DNA of 64,000 nucleotides from Nitrosovibrio sp. Nv4 (GTDB lineage: Bacteria; Pseudomonadota; Gammaproteobacteria; Burkholderiales; Nitrosomonadaceae): positions 1 through 64,000 of the forward strand of contig CAMAPK010000003.1 of the NCBI GenBank assembly GCA_945860135.1, given 5' to 3'. The translations under genes and the position numbers were made by a program. Of this stretch, positions 43,715 to 53,526 are shown piece after piece; the first letter of the stretch is position 1; the number at the start of each line of letters is the position of its first letter. The notes under the pieces were generated by a model, which searched no databases, was not told the DNA's origin, and was given only the letters and a program-made list of their open reading frames with translations.

Positions 43715-45529
43715 ATGTCTCGTCCCATCCGCAACATTGCTATCATCGCCCACGTTGATCACGGCAAAACCACCTTGGTGGACAAGCTGTTGCATCAGGC
43801 GGGTTCTTTTGCCGCACACCAGCACATCGCCGAGCGGGTGATGGATTCCAACGATATCGAGCGTGAGCGCGGCATTACCATACTTGCCAAGAACTGCGCA
43901 GTGGATTACGAAGGCGTGCACATCAATATCGTGGACACACCCGGCCATGCTGATTTCGGTGGTGAAGTGGAGCGCGTGCTGTCGATGGTGGATGGGGTGC
44001 TGCTGCTGGTGGATGCGGTTGAGGGGCCGATGCCGCAAACACGTTTTGTCACCAAAAAAGCGCTGGCACTGGGGTTGCGCCCGATCGTCGTGATCAACAA
44101 GGTTGATCGCGACGGCGCGCGTCCGGACTGGGTGGTGAATCGCACTTTCGAATTGTTCGACAAGCTGGGTGCGACCGAAGACCAACTGGATTTTCCGGTG
44201 GTTTACGCTTCGGCGCTCAACGGTTATGCCATGCTGGAACTGAAACAGACCAGCAGCGACATGCGTCCACTGTTTGACACCGTACTCAAGCACGTGCATG
44301 CACCCGCCGGCAATCCCGACGAACCGTTACAACTGCAAATCAGCGCGCTGGATTATTCCAGTTTTGTCGGGCGCATCGGCATCGGCCGCATCAGCCGTGG
44401 ACGTATCAAACCTGGCCAGGAGGTAATGGTGCTGGCAGGAAGCAATACGCCGAAGAAAGCCAAGGTCAATCAAGTGCTGGGTTTTCGTGGCATCGAACGG
44501 GTGCAGTTGGACGAAGCGCTGGCAGGTGACATTGTGCTGATCAATGGTATTGAGGAACTCTGCATCGGCGCGACCCTGGCCGATATCAACCAGCCCGAAG
44601 CCTTGCCGATGCCTGCGGTGGACGAACCGACACTAACCATGAATTTCCAGGTAAACACCTCGCCTTTTGCCGGCAAGGAAGGAAAATTCGTTACCAGCCG
44701 CCAGTTGCGCGAACGCCTGGAAAGAGAACTGCTTACCAACGTTGCGATGAAACTGGAAGATACCGGCGACACCGATTCATTCCTGGTTTCCGGACGCGGC
44801 GAATTGCATCTCACCATTCTGCTCGAAAGCATGCGGCGCGAAGGCTATGAACTCGCTGTCTCACGCCCGCACGTGGTGATCCGTGAAATAGACGGCGTCA
44901 AGTGCGAGCCGTTTGAGATGCTCACTGTCGACGTGGAAGAAACCAATCAGGGTGCGGTAATGGAAGCGCTGGGTGCGCGCCGTGGCGATCTGCAGGACAT
45001 GGTTTCCGACGAGCGCGGACGTGTCCGGCTGGATTATCGCATCCCCGCACGCGGCCTGATCGGTTTCCAGTCCGATTTCATGACCATGACACGCGGCACC
45101 GGCATCATGAGTCACGTTTTTGACGAATATGCGCCGGTACGGCCGGAAATCGCCTCGCGCAGAAACGGCGTGCTGATTTCCGCCGAACAGGGTGAAGCGG
45201 TGGCCTATGCGCTGTGGAAATTGCAGGAACGCGGACGCATGTTCGTCAGCCCCGGCGACCGTCTGTATGAAGGCATGGTGATCGGCATACACAGCCGTGA
45301 CAACGATCTGGTTGTCAATCCGATCAAGGGCAAGCAACTAACCAACGTGCGTGCATCGGGAACTGACGAAGCCGTGACCTTGACCCCGCCGATCCAGCTC
45401 ACACTGGAATCTGCGATCGAATTCATCTCTGACGATGAACTGGTGGAAATCACCCCCAAGACCATCCGTGTCCGCAAGCGTCATCTGCAGGAACACGAAC
45501 GCAAGAAAGCCTCGCGCGTCGCTGCGTAA
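43715..45529 (+). CDS. typA: translational GTPase TypA/BipA
   Basis: A 604-residue GTPase from ATG 43715 with AAGGA upstream. G1 [14 protein letters not shown], the switch [14 protein letters not shown]3 [18 protein letters not shown]4 [13 protein letters not shown]; then EF-Tu domain 2, two EF-G-like domains and the BipA-specific C-terminal domain ([20 protein letters not shown]). It binds the ribosome and helps 50S assembly, especially in cold or stress. Diverges from ftsH. Confidence 0.96.
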   Translation: MSRPIRNIAIIAHVDHGKTTLVDKLLHQAGSFAAHQHIAERVMDSNDIERERGITILAKNCAVDYEGVHINIVDTPGHADFGGEVERVLSMVDGVLLLVDAVEGPMPQTRFVTKKALALGLRPIVVINKVDRDGARPDWVVNRTFELFDKLGATEDQLDFPVVYASALNGYAMLELKQTSSDMRPLFDTVLKHVHAPAGNPDEPLQLQISALDYSSFVGRIGIGRISRGRIKPGQEVMVLAGSNTPKKAKVNQVLGFRGIERVQLDEALAGDIVLINGIEELCIGATLADINQPEALPMPAVDEPTLTMNFQVNTSPFAGKEGKFVTSRQLRERLERELLTNVAMKLEDTGDTDSFLVSGRGELHLTILLESMRREGYELAVSRPHVVIREIDGVKCEPFEMLTVDVEETNQGAVMEALGARRGDLQDMVSDERGRVRLDYRIPARGLIGFQSDFMTMTRGTGIMSHVFDEYAPVRPEIASRRNGVLISAEQGEAVAYALWKLQERGRMFVSPGDRLYEGMVIGIHSRDNDLVVNPIKGKQLTNVRASGTDEAVTLTPPIQLTLESAIEFISDDELVEITPKTIRVRKRHLQEHERKKASRVAA

Positions 45530-45534
45530 TCAAG

Positions 45535-45559
45535 GTGTCGGCAGCCAGCCTGCTGACAC
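45535..45559. terminator. stem-loop after typA
   Basis: GTGTC-G-GCAG pairs with CTGC-T-GACAC (one mismatch) around a short loop, six bases after the typA stop. No T-run follows, so termination efficiency is unclear. Confidence 0.5.
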
Positions 45560-45626
45560 TTGAGCCGCGCTGGTGCTGCCGGTGTGGCGCCCTGCCCTCT
45601 TCCACCAGCCGAACGAAACCGGCTGG

Positions 45627-46265
45627 ATGAAAGCCCTTGCTATGAACGGAAAAACCCTTTGGTATCTCGCTGATCCCATGTGTTCATGGTGCTGGGGGTT
45701 CGCGCCGGTGATCGAAACGATCCGGCAGAATTACTCTGACCGCCTGAATGTCGAACTGGTACTGGGCGGGTTGCGCCCCGGAACAAGAGCGCCCATGGGA
45801 TCGACGCAACGCGAAGAAATATTGCACCACTGGCAGGCGGTACAGCGCCAGACGGGGCAACCGTTCCGGTTTGAGGGTGCGCTGCCGCAAGGATTCATCT
45901 ACGACACCGAACCTGCCAGCCGCGCCGTGGTGGCGGTATCTGCCATCAACCCGAAAACAACTTTCCCGTTCTTCCAGGCAATTCAGTCCGCTTTCTATGC
46001 CGAACAAACCGACGTGACCAGGCCCGATGTGCTGGCGCAGCTAGCCGTCAGCGCTGGGGTAGATGCAACACATTTCCTGCAGGTATTCGAATCCGACGCA
46101 ATAAAAAGCCAGATCCTCGCCCATTTTCATAAAGCCCGGCAATGGGGCATACACGCTTTTCCCTCCGTAATCGTACAGAACGCGACAGGTTATAGTTTGC
46201 TCACCAGAGGTTACTGTCCGCTGGAACAATTGTGCCCGCAACTCGATGCCTGGCTGGGGACATAA
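45627..46265 (+). CDS. DsbA family protein (putative protein-disulfide isomerase, COG3531)
   Basis: A thioredoxin-fold protein of about 212 residues with the redox motif DPMCSWCWGFAP (CSWC) close to the N-terminus and the typical helical insert (LGGLRPGTRAPMG onward) and the cis-proline region HAFPSVIV near the end. No signal peptide is evident, so it acts in the cytoplasm, unlike DsbA. ATG 45627 or 45642 may be the start; neither has a strong ribosome site. Substrate unknown. Confidence 0.82.
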   Translation: MKALAMNGKTLWYLADPMCSWCWGFAPVIETIRQNYSDRLNVELVLGGLRPGTRAPMGSTQREEILHHWQAVQRQTGQPFRFEGALPQGFIYDTEPASRAVVAVSAINPKTTFPFFQAIQSAFYAEQTDVTRPDVLAQLAVSAGVDATHFLQVFESDAIKSQILAHFHKARQWGIHAFPSVIVQNATGYSLLTRGYCPLEQLCPQLDAWLGT

Positions 46266-46376
46266 TGAGTTATCACGGCGGGATTCTGTTATTGACTGAG
46301 ACAAAGCCCGCGAATCATCTGCATCCATTGCAACACTCCGATCTGAACCCGCATCATGACCGGTGAAGGAGCATCT

Positions 46377-47093
46377 ATGACCCCGATAATCGATGCGCTG
46401 CTACGTGCGTTTCGCGACTTGTTCCGCTTGCAGGTACTGTGGATCGTGGTCTGGCCGATTCTGGCGGCAACTCTGCTGTGGCTGGTTCTGGGTGTGAGCT
46501 TCTGGGATACCTTCTCAGGCTGGATCGCCAGCGGCCTCACTGCCATCGGCATCCAAATGTGGCTCGAAGGCGTGGAGCCGCGCTGGGTTGCGTACGCAAT
46601 CCAGGCCACGGCGCATCTACTGCTGTTCGTGCCGCTGGTCTTCATTACCGCGCTGGTGCTTACCGCTTTGTTCGCCATGTCCGCGCTGATTCGTCTGGTA
46701 GCTGAACGTGATTATCCGCAGCTTCTACGCGAAAATGGTGGCAGCATGAGCGGCAGCCTACTTAACGCCTTAGTTGCCATCGGCATTTTTAGCGCCATCT
46801 GGGTAATTACTCTGCCATTGTGGTTAATCGGTGCAGGTGTGGTGGTTCCATTTATTGCCGCGACGTATCTGAACCAGCGTTTGTTTCGATATGATGCATT
46901 GGCGGAACACGCCAGCCACGAGGAAATGCAAGCCCTGTTGTCCACGCAGCGATCGTCATGGTGGGGCTTGGGGCTGCTGACCGGCTTGCTGCAGTTTGTG
47001 CCATTGCTGAATCTGTTTGCCCCGGCACTGACGGCGCTGGCTTTTATACACTTCGGGCTGGCGCGCCTGGCCAAGCTGCGGCAGCCGTCGTAA
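46377..47093 (+). CDS. EI24-domain membrane protein (CysZ-like family)
   Basis: A 238-residue membrane protein from ATG 46377, preceded by GAAGGAG. About five hydrophobic helices are visible (IVVWPILAATLLWLVLGVSF; LLLFVPLVFITALVLTALFA; LVAIGIFSAIWVITLPLWL; LLTGLLQFVPLLNLFAPALT). The FVPLLN..AP motif in the last helix is typical of the EI24/CysZ superfamily. CysZ carries sulfate, but the family also includes proteins of unknown function, and no sulfur genes are nearby. Confidence 0.85.
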   Translation: MTPIIDALLRAFRDLFRLQVLWIVVWPILAATLLWLVLGVSFWDTFSGWIASGLTAIGIQMWLEGVEPRWVAYAIQATAHLLLFVPLVFITALVLTALFAMSALIRLVAERDYPQLLRENGGSMSGSLLNALVAIGIFSAIWVITLPLWLIGAGVVVPFIAATYLNQRLFRYDALAEHASHEEMQALLSTQRSSWWGLGLLTGLLQFVPLLNLFAPALTALAFIHFGLARLAKLRQPS

Positions 47094-47138
47094 AGCAGCA
47101 GTGGCGTGGCTAAACATTGAACTTGAATCAGTGAACTG

Positions 47139-47405
47139 ATGAATACATGGAATGTTTACATGGTACGTTGTGCGGATGGCAGTCTCTACACCGGCATTGC
47201 CAGAGATGTAACACGGCGCGTGGCAGAGCATAATTCAAGTGATGAGTTGGCCGCCAACTATACGCGTGCGCGGCGCCCGGTGGTTCTCGTCTACCAGGAG
47301 AAACAGGATACGCGCTCGGCGGCAAGTAAACGTGAGTATGCAATCAAGCAGATGGGCAGGAAAGAAAAAGTAGCGCTGATAGCTGGCGCCAGCGTACAGT
47401 TGTAA
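47139..47405 (+). CDS. GIY-YIG nuclease family protein (YhbQ/UPF0213-like)
   Basis: An 88-residue single-domain GIY-YIG protein. The core WNVYMVRCADGSLYTGIARDV has the VY...YTG form with a following Arg (RRVAEHN), and the downstream ARRPVVLVYQEKQDTRSAASKREYAIKQM includes the catalytic Glu. The UPF0213/YhbQ group acts on damaged or branched DNA in vitro, but its cellular role is unclear. It is 45 bases after the EI24 gene. Confidence 0.9.
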   Translation: MNTWNVYMVRCADGSLYTGIARDVTRRVAEHNSSDELAANYTRARRPVVLVYQEKQDTRSAASKREYAIKQMGRKEKVALIAGASVQL

Positions 47406-47448
47406 GTGATTTGCCCCCGGAAAATTAACCACAGTATACTTATGCAAT

Positions 47449-48576
47449 ATGAGACCTGAAATCCTGCTGTTTGTTATTTCTGCCGCCGTTATGCTTGCCA
47501 TGGCTTTTCTGGTGATCAGGTTAGGCATACTCTCAGCAACGATACGTAACTTGCTGGCACAACAGGCAAAATTGATAGAAGACAAACATCGTGAAATGCT
47601 CAAGGATGCGCACGAAGGGTTGACGAAGCAGGGTGACCGGCTATCCGAGATGCTGAGTAAATCTTCCGAACAGTTGCGCAGCATGGTGGAAGGGAGGCTC
47701 GATCAAATCAGCGGCAAAGTTACCGAACGTCTCGATGAGGGATTCAAAAAAACCAACGATACTTTCATCAATGTAATGACGCGGCTGGCGACCATTGATG
47801 AGGCGCAGAAGAAAATAGACGGCCTCACTACCAATATGATGAGCTTGCAGGAATTGCTCGGCGACAAACGTTCACGCGGCGCATTCGGCGAAGTGCAATT
47901 GGAGGCGCTGGTACGCAATATTTTACCTGCGGGCGCTTATGCAATGCAGCACACGCTTTCCAACAGCAGCCGCGTTGATTGTGTGTTGCATCTGCCGCCC
48001 CCCACCGGCATGGTGGCGGTGGATTCAAAATTTCCGCTGGAAAATTACCATCGCATGTTTGATCGCGATGCGAATGATGCCGACCGGGCGCTGGCGCAAA
48101 AGCAGTTCAGGGTGGATGTGAAAAAGCACATAGATGACATCGCTGGCAAATACATTCTGCCGCCTGAAACCTGCGATGGTGCAGTGATGTTCGTTCCGGC
48201 GGAAGCGGTGTTTGCCGAAATCCATGCTTACACTGCCGATGTGGTGGATTACGCCATGCAGAAACGGGTATGGATAGTCTCCCCTACCACGCTGATGGCG
48301 GTACTGAACACTGCACGTGCGGTGCTGAAAGATGTGGAAACGCGCGAGCAGGTGCATATCATCAAGCATGAATTGTCCGGACTCGGCAAGGATTTCGGGC
48401 GCTTCGACGAACGCATGAAAAAACTCGCCGAGCATATCCGCCTGGCCAATCAGGATGTAGAGGAAGTGCATATCTCCAGCCGCAAAATCAGCCAGCGCTT
48501 TGCCAAGATCGAGGCGGTGGAGCTGGATGTGCCGCAAGTGGAAAGCAAGCCGGCACTGGAATCTAGCCAAGACTGA
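47449..48576 (+). CDS. rmuC: DNA recombination protein RmuC
   Basis: A 375-residue RmuC: one N-terminal membrane helix (ILLFVISAAVMLAMAFLVI), a long coiled coil (about 30-135) and a PD-(D/E)XK-like nuclease domain (VDCVLHLPPPTGMVAVDSKFPLENY; then MFVPAEAVFAEIHAYTADVV). It limits inversions and handles aberrant DNA structures. Length is shorter than the E. coli protein (475) mostly in the coiled coil. mtfA follows 12 bases later. Confidence 0.93.
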   Translation: MRPEILLFVISAAVMLAMAFLVIRLGILSATIRNLLAQQAKLIEDKHREMLKDAHEGLTKQGDRLSEMLSKSSEQLRSMVEGRLDQISGKVTERLDEGFKKTNDTFINVMTRLATIDEAQKKIDGLTTNMMSLQELLGDKRSRGAFGEVQLEALVRNILPAGAYAMQHTLSNSSRVDCVLHLPPPTGMVAVDSKFPLENYHRMFDRDANDADRALAQKQFRVDVKKHIDDIAGKYILPPETCDGAVMFVPAEAVFAEIHAYTADVVDYAMQKRVWIVSPTTLMAVLNTARAVLKDVETREQVHIIKHELSGLGKDFGRFDERMKKLAEHIRLANQDVEEVHISSRKISQRFAKIEAVELDVPQVESKPALESSQD

Positions 48577-48588
48577 GCCTGAAGCGCA

Positions 48589-49362
48589 ATGTCCTGGAGT
48601 CTGAAAACCTGGCGGCAGCAGCGCATTCTCACCCATGAACTGATGCCGGATGATCTCTGGCATGGAGTGGTGAAGCGGCTGCAATTTCTGCGTGGCCTGA
48701 CCCCGGACGAGCTTGCGCGCTTGCGCCAGAGTGTTACGCTGTTTCTTCACGCCAAGCAAATCAATGGGGCTGGCGGCCTCGTGATCACTGAACCAATGCG
48801 CGTAATAATCGCAGCCCAAGCCTGTATCCTGATTCTGAATCTCGATTTGGATTACTACGACGGCTGGGTCGAGGTCATTGTCTATCCCGGCGAGTTTATC
48901 CGCGACTATGAATATACCGACGAAGACGGCATAGTGCATCGCACGCGCGAGCCGTTGAGCGGAGAGTCATGGTCAGCCGGGCCGGTGATTCTGTCGTGGG
49001 AAGATGCCGCTGGCATTGGTGCGGAGCCGGGATATAACGTCGTGATGCACGAATTTGCTCACAAACTGGACATGCTGAATGGCGATGCCAATGGCTATCC
49101 TGCGCTGCATTCCGGTATGAGCCAGCAGGCGTGGAGCTACGCGTTCGGCAAGGCTTATGCGGATTTCTGCAGGCAGGTGGATACAGATGAGGAAACCGTT
49201 ATCGACCCCTACGCCGCCGAAGATCCGGCAGAATTTTTCGCGGTATTGAGTGAGGTATTTTTTGAAATGCCGCTGGCGACAAAAAAACACTTTCCGGAAG
49301 TGTACGAGCAGCTTGCCTTATTTTATCGCCAGGATCCGGCACAACGGTGGAGCAGTCCATGA
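48589..49362 (+). CDS. mtfA: zinc-dependent peptidase MtfA
   Basis: A 257-residue gluzincin-like peptidase with the zinc motif HEFAHKLDMLNG (His154, Glu155, His158) and downstream Glu in PAEFFAVLSEVFFE. In E. coli MtfA binds the repressor Mlc and influences glucose uptake. Here the stop overlaps the glucokinase start (ATGA at 49359), so a link to glucose metabolism fits the neighbour. Whether this organism has Mlc is unknown. Confidence 0.92.
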   Translation: MSWSLKTWRQQRILTHELMPDDLWHGVVKRLQFLRGLTPDELARLRQSVTLFLHAKQINGAGGLVITEPMRVIIAAQACILILNLDLDYYDGWVEVIVYPGEFIRDYEYTDEDGIVHRTREPLSGESWSAGPVILSWEDAAGIGAEPGYNVVMHEFAHKLDMLNGDANGYPALHSGMSQQAWSYAFGKAYADFCRQVDTDEETVIDPYAAEDPAEFFAVLSEVFFEMPLATKKHFPEVYEQLALFYRQDPAQRWSSP

Positions 49363-50375
49363 ACGCATACTTTGTTTGCGGTGATATCGGCGGCACCAAG
49401 ACCTGGTTGCAGGCACTGCAATCGAACGACGGCGCGCTGCAAGTGCGCTACGAACAGGAATACGACAGCCGGGCCTACGCCAGTTTTTCAAATGTCCTCA
49501 GGGATTTCCTGGACAAGGCCGGAAGGAAGCATACGGATTGCAGCCCGGCGGCTGCTTGCCTGGCTGTAGCAGGACCGGTAGTGGCGCAGCGGGCAAAACT
49601 CACCAATCTGCCATGGCTGATGGATGCCTATGCCATTGCAGCGGAATTTTCCATCCCCAGCGTAAAACTCATCAATGATTTTGAGGCGGCGGCACTGGGG
49701 ATAGAAATGTTACCCGTGAGCGACCTGGTAACGTTACAACCGGGCAAGCCGCAGACCCAAGGGGTGCGAGTAGTGCTGGGCGCGGGTACCGACATGGGTG
49801 TGGCGTGGCTTATCTGGCAGGGAGGTCGTTATCTGCCGCTGCCTACGGAAGCAGGACACATGAGCTTCGCTCCGGCAAATAAATTGCAAGCCGATCTGCT
49901 CGAGTACCTATGGAGAAAATCCGATCATGTACCGGTCGGGCGGGTGCTGTCCGGCTCCGGTCTGACGGAGATATTTAACTTTCTGCAAGCAAGCCTGGGG
50001 ACGAGTTCCGGGTTGGTGCAAACAACTCTGGGCAGCAATGATGCAGCGCAGGTAACCGACCTTGCAATGAACCGCAAGCATCCCATCGCAGTAAAAGCGC
50101 TCGATCTGTTTGTTGAAATCTATGGTGCCTATGCCGGGAATCTGGCGCTGGCGGGACTGAGTCGCGGCGGAGTATATGTAGCCGGCGGCATTGCGCCAAA
50201 AATTATCGATAACCTGAGAGCAGGTGGTTTCATGCGGGCTTTCTGCAGCAAGGGAGGTTTCTCTACAATGATGAGCGAGATTCCGGTACAGGTGGTGATG
50301 GATCAGAAAGTCGGATTGCTGGGTGCTGCACGGGAAGCGCAGCGCATGCTGACGGTTGAAAATCAATCCCGGTAA
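49359..50375 (+). CDS. glk: glucokinase
   Basis: A 338-residue ROK-unrelated bacterial glucokinase (Glk/COG0837). Start ATG 49359, with GGAG six bases upstream, overlapping the mtfA stop. ATP-binding CGDIGGTKTWLQAL at the N-terminus, LINDFEAAALGI with the catalytic Asp, VLGAGTDMGVAWL and EAGHMSFAP are visible, as is the late GVYVAGGIAPKII. It phosphorylates glucose entering without a PTS. The end overlaps the convergent sigma-54 regulator by 13 bases. Confidence 0.92.
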   Translation: MNAYFVCGDIGGTKTWLQALQSNDGALQVRYEQEYDSRAYASFSNVLRDFLDKAGRKHTDCSPAAACLAVAGPVVAQRAKLTNLPWLMDAYAIAAEFSIPSVKLINDFEAAALGIEMLPVSDLVTLQPGKPQTQGVRVVLGAGTDMGVAWLIWQGGRYLPLPTEAGHMSFAPANKLQADLLEYLWRKSDHVPVGRVLSGSGLTEIFNFLQASLGTSSGLVQTTLGSNDAAQVTDLAMNRKHPIAVKALDLFVEIYGAYAGNLALAGLSRGGVYVAGGIAPKIIDNLRAGGFMRAFCSKGGFSTMMSEIPVQVVMDQKVGLLGAAREAQRMLTVENQSR

Positions 50376-51949
50376 TCTGCCAATTTAAGATTATGTTTTT
50401 TTATCTTGGCATAGACAGCGCGTGACGTAATGTTCATCTCTACGGCCACCTTCTTTATATCCCCCTGATGCACCTTTAGAATCGTCGCGAGAAACGCGTA
50501 CTCAACCCCGGTCAGAGCACGCTCTTTCACATTCTTCCATTCATCGACATTGTTTGTAGCGGCTGGAAGTTCCAAATCCAGTTGGGTCATTTCCTTGCCA
50601 GTGGCAAACAGAAGGCTGCGTTCAAGAATATTTTCCAATTCACGGACGTTGCCCGGCCACTGGTATGCACGAATTCTCCGCATCACTTCACGGCTGACCG
50701 ATTCGACGGTTTTATTATATTTCTTGTTCATGCGCTGCAATATGAATTGAACCAAATAAGGCAAGTCTTCAGGACGCTCGGCCAAGGGCGGAATATTCAA
50801 TCGAACCACATTGATCCGGTAATACAAATCCTGGCGGAATTTCCCTTGTTTAACCAGTTCCTCCAGGTTTTGATTGGTCGCGGAGATTATTCGCAGATCA
50901 ACCGATAATGTTTGTTTGCCGCCGACCCGTTCCAACTCTCCTTCCTGTATCACCCGTAATAAACGCGTCTGTGCGGCGGCGGACAACGAATCGACTTCGT
51001 CCAGAAACAGAGTGCCACCCTCGGCTCTTTCGAAATAACCCTGGTGAACCTCGATAGCGCCGGTGAAAGCGCCTTTTTCATGTCCGAATAATGCGCTCTC
51101 AATCAGACTTTCCGGAATTGCACCGCAGTTGATCGGAATAAAAGGTCTCTGACTGCGTCCGCTCATGGCGTGAATGGCTCGTGCAATCAATTCCTTGCCA
51201 ACGCCAGTCTGACCTTGAATCAACACGGTCGCTGAAGTAGGTGCAATCACTTCGATGGATTGCAATATCTTTTGCATGGCGGGTGATTTGGCGATAATCA
51301 CTGGCGGCTGATGTTTCTTGGTGGTGGGCCTGGATTGTTTGCGCCAAATCTGCTGCATGCTTTCTTCAATGCGGGAATGCAGGTCATTGATATCCTGCTT
51401 CTCCTTAATCGGCGTGGTATCGGTGTATTCGATTCCAGGGTGTCCCTTGGCCGCACTCGGATTGGTGTACACACATACTTCGCAGTGGCCATCACGCCGG
51501 GCTATGCTCTTCTTGATCTCCACTTTGGCGTAGCCGAAATTTCTGGCTGCGATGCCGCCGAAAACACTGGAAGTCATGCGACATAATTCCGGGGAATTGG
51601 TAACCCGCTCACCAAACGGACAGCAGGAGTTGGTAACAGTTATGCAATCCTGATTGCTGGATGCCAACGAAAACTTGCCACCGATATTGTTTTTAAGTCC
51701 CAGTATGAGATCGGTATAGCTTTCAATATCCAGCAAACCGTTTTTCCGAGTGTCGCCACGATAGGTTTCTTCAAAAAAACAGCCGGCAGTTTTAGCTATG
51801 TGCTCAATCAGCTCTTCGCTGCGCTGACTGCCCTGTTGTTCGCTGGCATGTATCAGCTCAAGAATGAAAGTTTGCAGAAAAAAAATCGGGGTCAGATCGG
51901 AGAAAGAATCGCTTTTCATGATGAATTTGTGAAATTGAACTTCACTCAT
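50363..51949 (-). CDS. sigma-54-dependent activator with MetOD1-like sensor domain
   Basis: A 528-residue NtrC-family activator, here started at ATG 51949 (MSEVQFHKFIMKSDS); ATG 51994 would add 15 residues. The N-terminal 200 residues carry a Cys-containing sensor NSCCPFGERVTNSPELCRMT then HCEVCVYT, resembling methanogen output domain 1 (MetOD1), which may bind metal or a ligand. The AAA+ domain has Walker A IQGQTGVGKELIARA, GAFTGA, and GGTLFLDEVDSL; a Fis-type HTH ends the protein. No receiver domain is present, so control is by direct ligand sensing. It faces a sigma-54 promoter and operon at 52028. Confidence 0.85.
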   Translation of the reverse strand: MSEVQFHKFIMKSDSFSDLTPIFFLQTFILELIHASEQQGSQRSEELIEHIAKTAGCFFEETYRGDTRKNGLLDIESYTDLILGLKNNIGGKFSLASSNQDCITVTNSCCPFGERVTNSPELCRMTSSVFGGIAARNFGYAKVEIKKSIARRDGHCEVCVYTNPSAAKGHPGIEYTDTTPIKEKQDINDLHSRIEESMQQIWRKQSRPTTKKHQPPVIIAKSPAMQKILQSIEVIAPTSATVLIQGQTGVGKELIARAIHAMSGRSQRPFIPINCGAIPESLIESALFGHEKGAFTGAIEVHQGYFERAEGGTLFLDEVDSLSAAAQTRLLRVIQEGELERVGGKQTLSVDLRIISATNQNLEELVKQGKFRQDLYYRINVVRLNIPPLAERPEDLPYLVQFILQRMNKKYNKTVESVSREVMRRIRAYQWPGNVRELENILERSLLFATGKEMTQLDLELPAATNNVDEWKNVKERALTGVEYAFLATILKVHQGDIKKVAVEMNITSRAVYAKIKKHNLKLADYRD

Positions 51950-51985
51950 TGAAGCATAATTTCCTTTTTCAGGCAAAAATATAAA

Positions 51986-52000
51986 ATAACTCATTGTTAT
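51986..52000. promoter_or_regulatory. short palindrome in the divergent control region
   Basis: ATAAC-TCATT-GTTAT is an exact 5-5-5 inverted repeat 28 bases upstream of the -24 element. It could be the activator's binding site, though it is closer to the promoter than usual for an enhancer. It also overlaps the alternative activator start at 51994. Confidence 0.3.
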
Positions 52001-52027
52001 ACAGGGTTAATTATATATGCAGCTCGC

Positions 52028-52042
52028 TGGCACAGCACTTGC
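52028..52042 (+). promoter_or_regulatory. sigma-54 promoter (-24/-12)
   Basis: TGGCAC (52028-52033), five bases, then TTGC (52039-52042): an exact match to the sigma-54 consensus, with the conserved GG and GC ten bases apart. It lies 37 bases before the ATG of the methyltransferase gene and opposite a sigma-54 activator, which strongly supports function. Confidence 0.88.
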
Positions 52043-52078
52043 TGTTATGTAATGTCATTCAAACAAAAGGAGCTGATC

Positions 52079-52738
52079 ATGAATCAAGAAAGACCACCCC
52101 TGGATCCGCATCCGCTCAGTGAGTACGTCGCTTGGGCTGGGGCACGCAACCGGGAGCCTCTGTTGGGTGTCTTAAAAGAAAAACTACCCAAGGAATCAAG
52201 CCAGGTTTTGGAGCTGGCCAGCGGCAGCGGCATGCACATCAACTACTTTGCCCCGCATTTCGGGCATTTGCACTTTCATCCCTCCGATAAGGATCGCGAA
52301 GTTTTCGAAAATATCAAGAAGCTGTCGGCTGATCATGGCAATGACAACATTGCCAACCCAATACATCTCGATTTGACCAAGCCAGAAACCTGGTTCAATA
52401 CGGATAATCATGGAAGATTTTCAGTAATTTTCTGTATCAATATTTTTCAGGTGGCACCCATTTCAATCGCTGATGGCATGATGGAATGCGCTGCGCGTTT
52501 ATTGAATAATGACGGCTTTCTGCTGATTTATGGGCCGTTCCAGATTGAAAGCTCGTTTACGACCGACTCCAACAAGGAATTCCATGATACGTTACGTTCT
52601 GCCGGTGTCCCGGAATGGGGACTCAAGGATATTGCCGATCTGAAAAAAGCGGCGGCAAATCACGGTCTGGAATTAAAGGAAAAGATCGACATGCCGAGCA
52701 ATAATTTCTCGTTGATATTTGGCAGAAAATCATTATGA
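52079..52738 (+). CDS. SAM-dependent methyltransferase-like protein, DUF938
   Basis: First gene of the sigma-54 operon, 219 residues. ATG 52079 is six bases after AAAGGAG. The DUF938 pattern is clear: SEYVAWAGARNREPLLGVLKE, then the SAM motif VLELASGSGMHINYFAPHF, LHFHPSDKD, a FCINIFQVAPISIADGMM region and LLIYGPFQI. It has a class I methyltransferase fold; no substrate is known. Position directly behind the sigma-54 promoter makes it part of an inducible unit. Confidence 0.87.
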   Translation: MNQERPPLDPHPLSEYVAWAGARNREPLLGVLKEKLPKESSQVLELASGSGMHINYFAPHFGHLHFHPSDKDREVFENIKKLSADHGNDNIANPIHLDLTKPETWFNTDNHGRFSVIFCINIFQVAPISIADGMMECAARLLNNDGFLLIYGPFQIESSFTTDSNKEFHDTLRSAGVPEWGLKDIADLKKAAANHGLELKEKIDMPSNNFSLIFGRKSL

Positions 52739-52783
52739 GTGCCAATTGGAATCTCTGAAACGATAGCGGCCGGAAAATAATAC

Positions 52784-53518
52784 ATGGCGTCACAACACTC
52801 AGCCGTTGTCATCGGAGTCGGTCCAGAACAAGGACTGGGGGCTACGCTTGCCTGTCATTTTGCTGCAAAAGGCCTGCACGTTTTTATCGCCGGGAGAAGT
52901 GAGAACAAGCTGCAGCGCGTCGCTGCAGATATTCAACAACGCGGCGGTTCAGCTACTGTTGTAGTTGCCGATGCAACCATAGAACAGAATGTCGCACACC
53001 TGTTCGAAATGGCGCAACGTGATGATCACGTTATCGATATTGCCGCCTACAATGTGGACAGCAATATTTCTGCACCTTTGCTGGATATGGGTGCGGAAAC
53101 GTTCACCATGCTCTGGCGGCAGAATTGCCTGGGTGCTTTTTTATTTGGCAAGGAAGCAGTCAATGCCATGAAGAAAAGAAAACAGGGAACCTTGTTTTTT
53201 ACCGGTGCAACCGCGTCACTAAGGGCGAAGCCGCCATTCACCGCGTTTGCGGCGGCAAAAGCGGGTTTAAGAGCATTGGCCCAGGGTATGGCAAGGGAAT
53301 TCTCACCGCAGGGCATCCATGTAGTGCACGCCATTATCGATGGCGTGATTGATGGCGAACGGGCAAAAAATCAATTTCCCGATTATGTTAACGCCAAAGG
53401 CAAGGATGGCTTGCTGCAGCTTGCTGCCATCGCTGAGACTTACTGGGCCATGCATGCGCAGCACCCGAGCGCATGGACGCATGAACTGGATTTAAGACCG
53501 TTTAAAGAACCCTTTTAG
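52784..53518 (+). CDS. SDR-fold protein with Phe replacing the catalytic Tyr
   Basis: A 244-residue short-chain dehydrogenase-like protein. Its cofactor motif is GVGPEQGLGATLACHFAAKG (Gly-rich turn at 11-19). The catalytic region reads FFTGATASLRAKPPF-TAFAAAK: Ser145 and Lys159 remain but position 155 is Phe, not Tyr. This variant is known in an SDR subgroup of unclear activity (FxxxK with RALAQGMAREFSPQGIHV). It may bind nucleotide without classic reduction. Second gene of the sigma-54 operon. Confidence 0.88.
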   Translation: MASQHSAVVIGVGPEQGLGATLACHFAAKGLHVFIAGRSENKLQRVAADIQQRGGSATVVVADATIEQNVAHLFEMAQRDDHVIDIAAYNVDSNISAPLLDMGAETFTMLWRQNCLGAFLFGKEAVNAMKKRKQGTLFFTGATASLRAKPPFTAFAAAKAGLRALAQGMAREFSPQGIHVVHAIIDGVIDGERAKNQFPDYVNAKGKDGLLQLAAIAETYWAMHAQHPSAWTHELDLRPFKEPF

Positions 53519-53526
53519 GAGACGTC

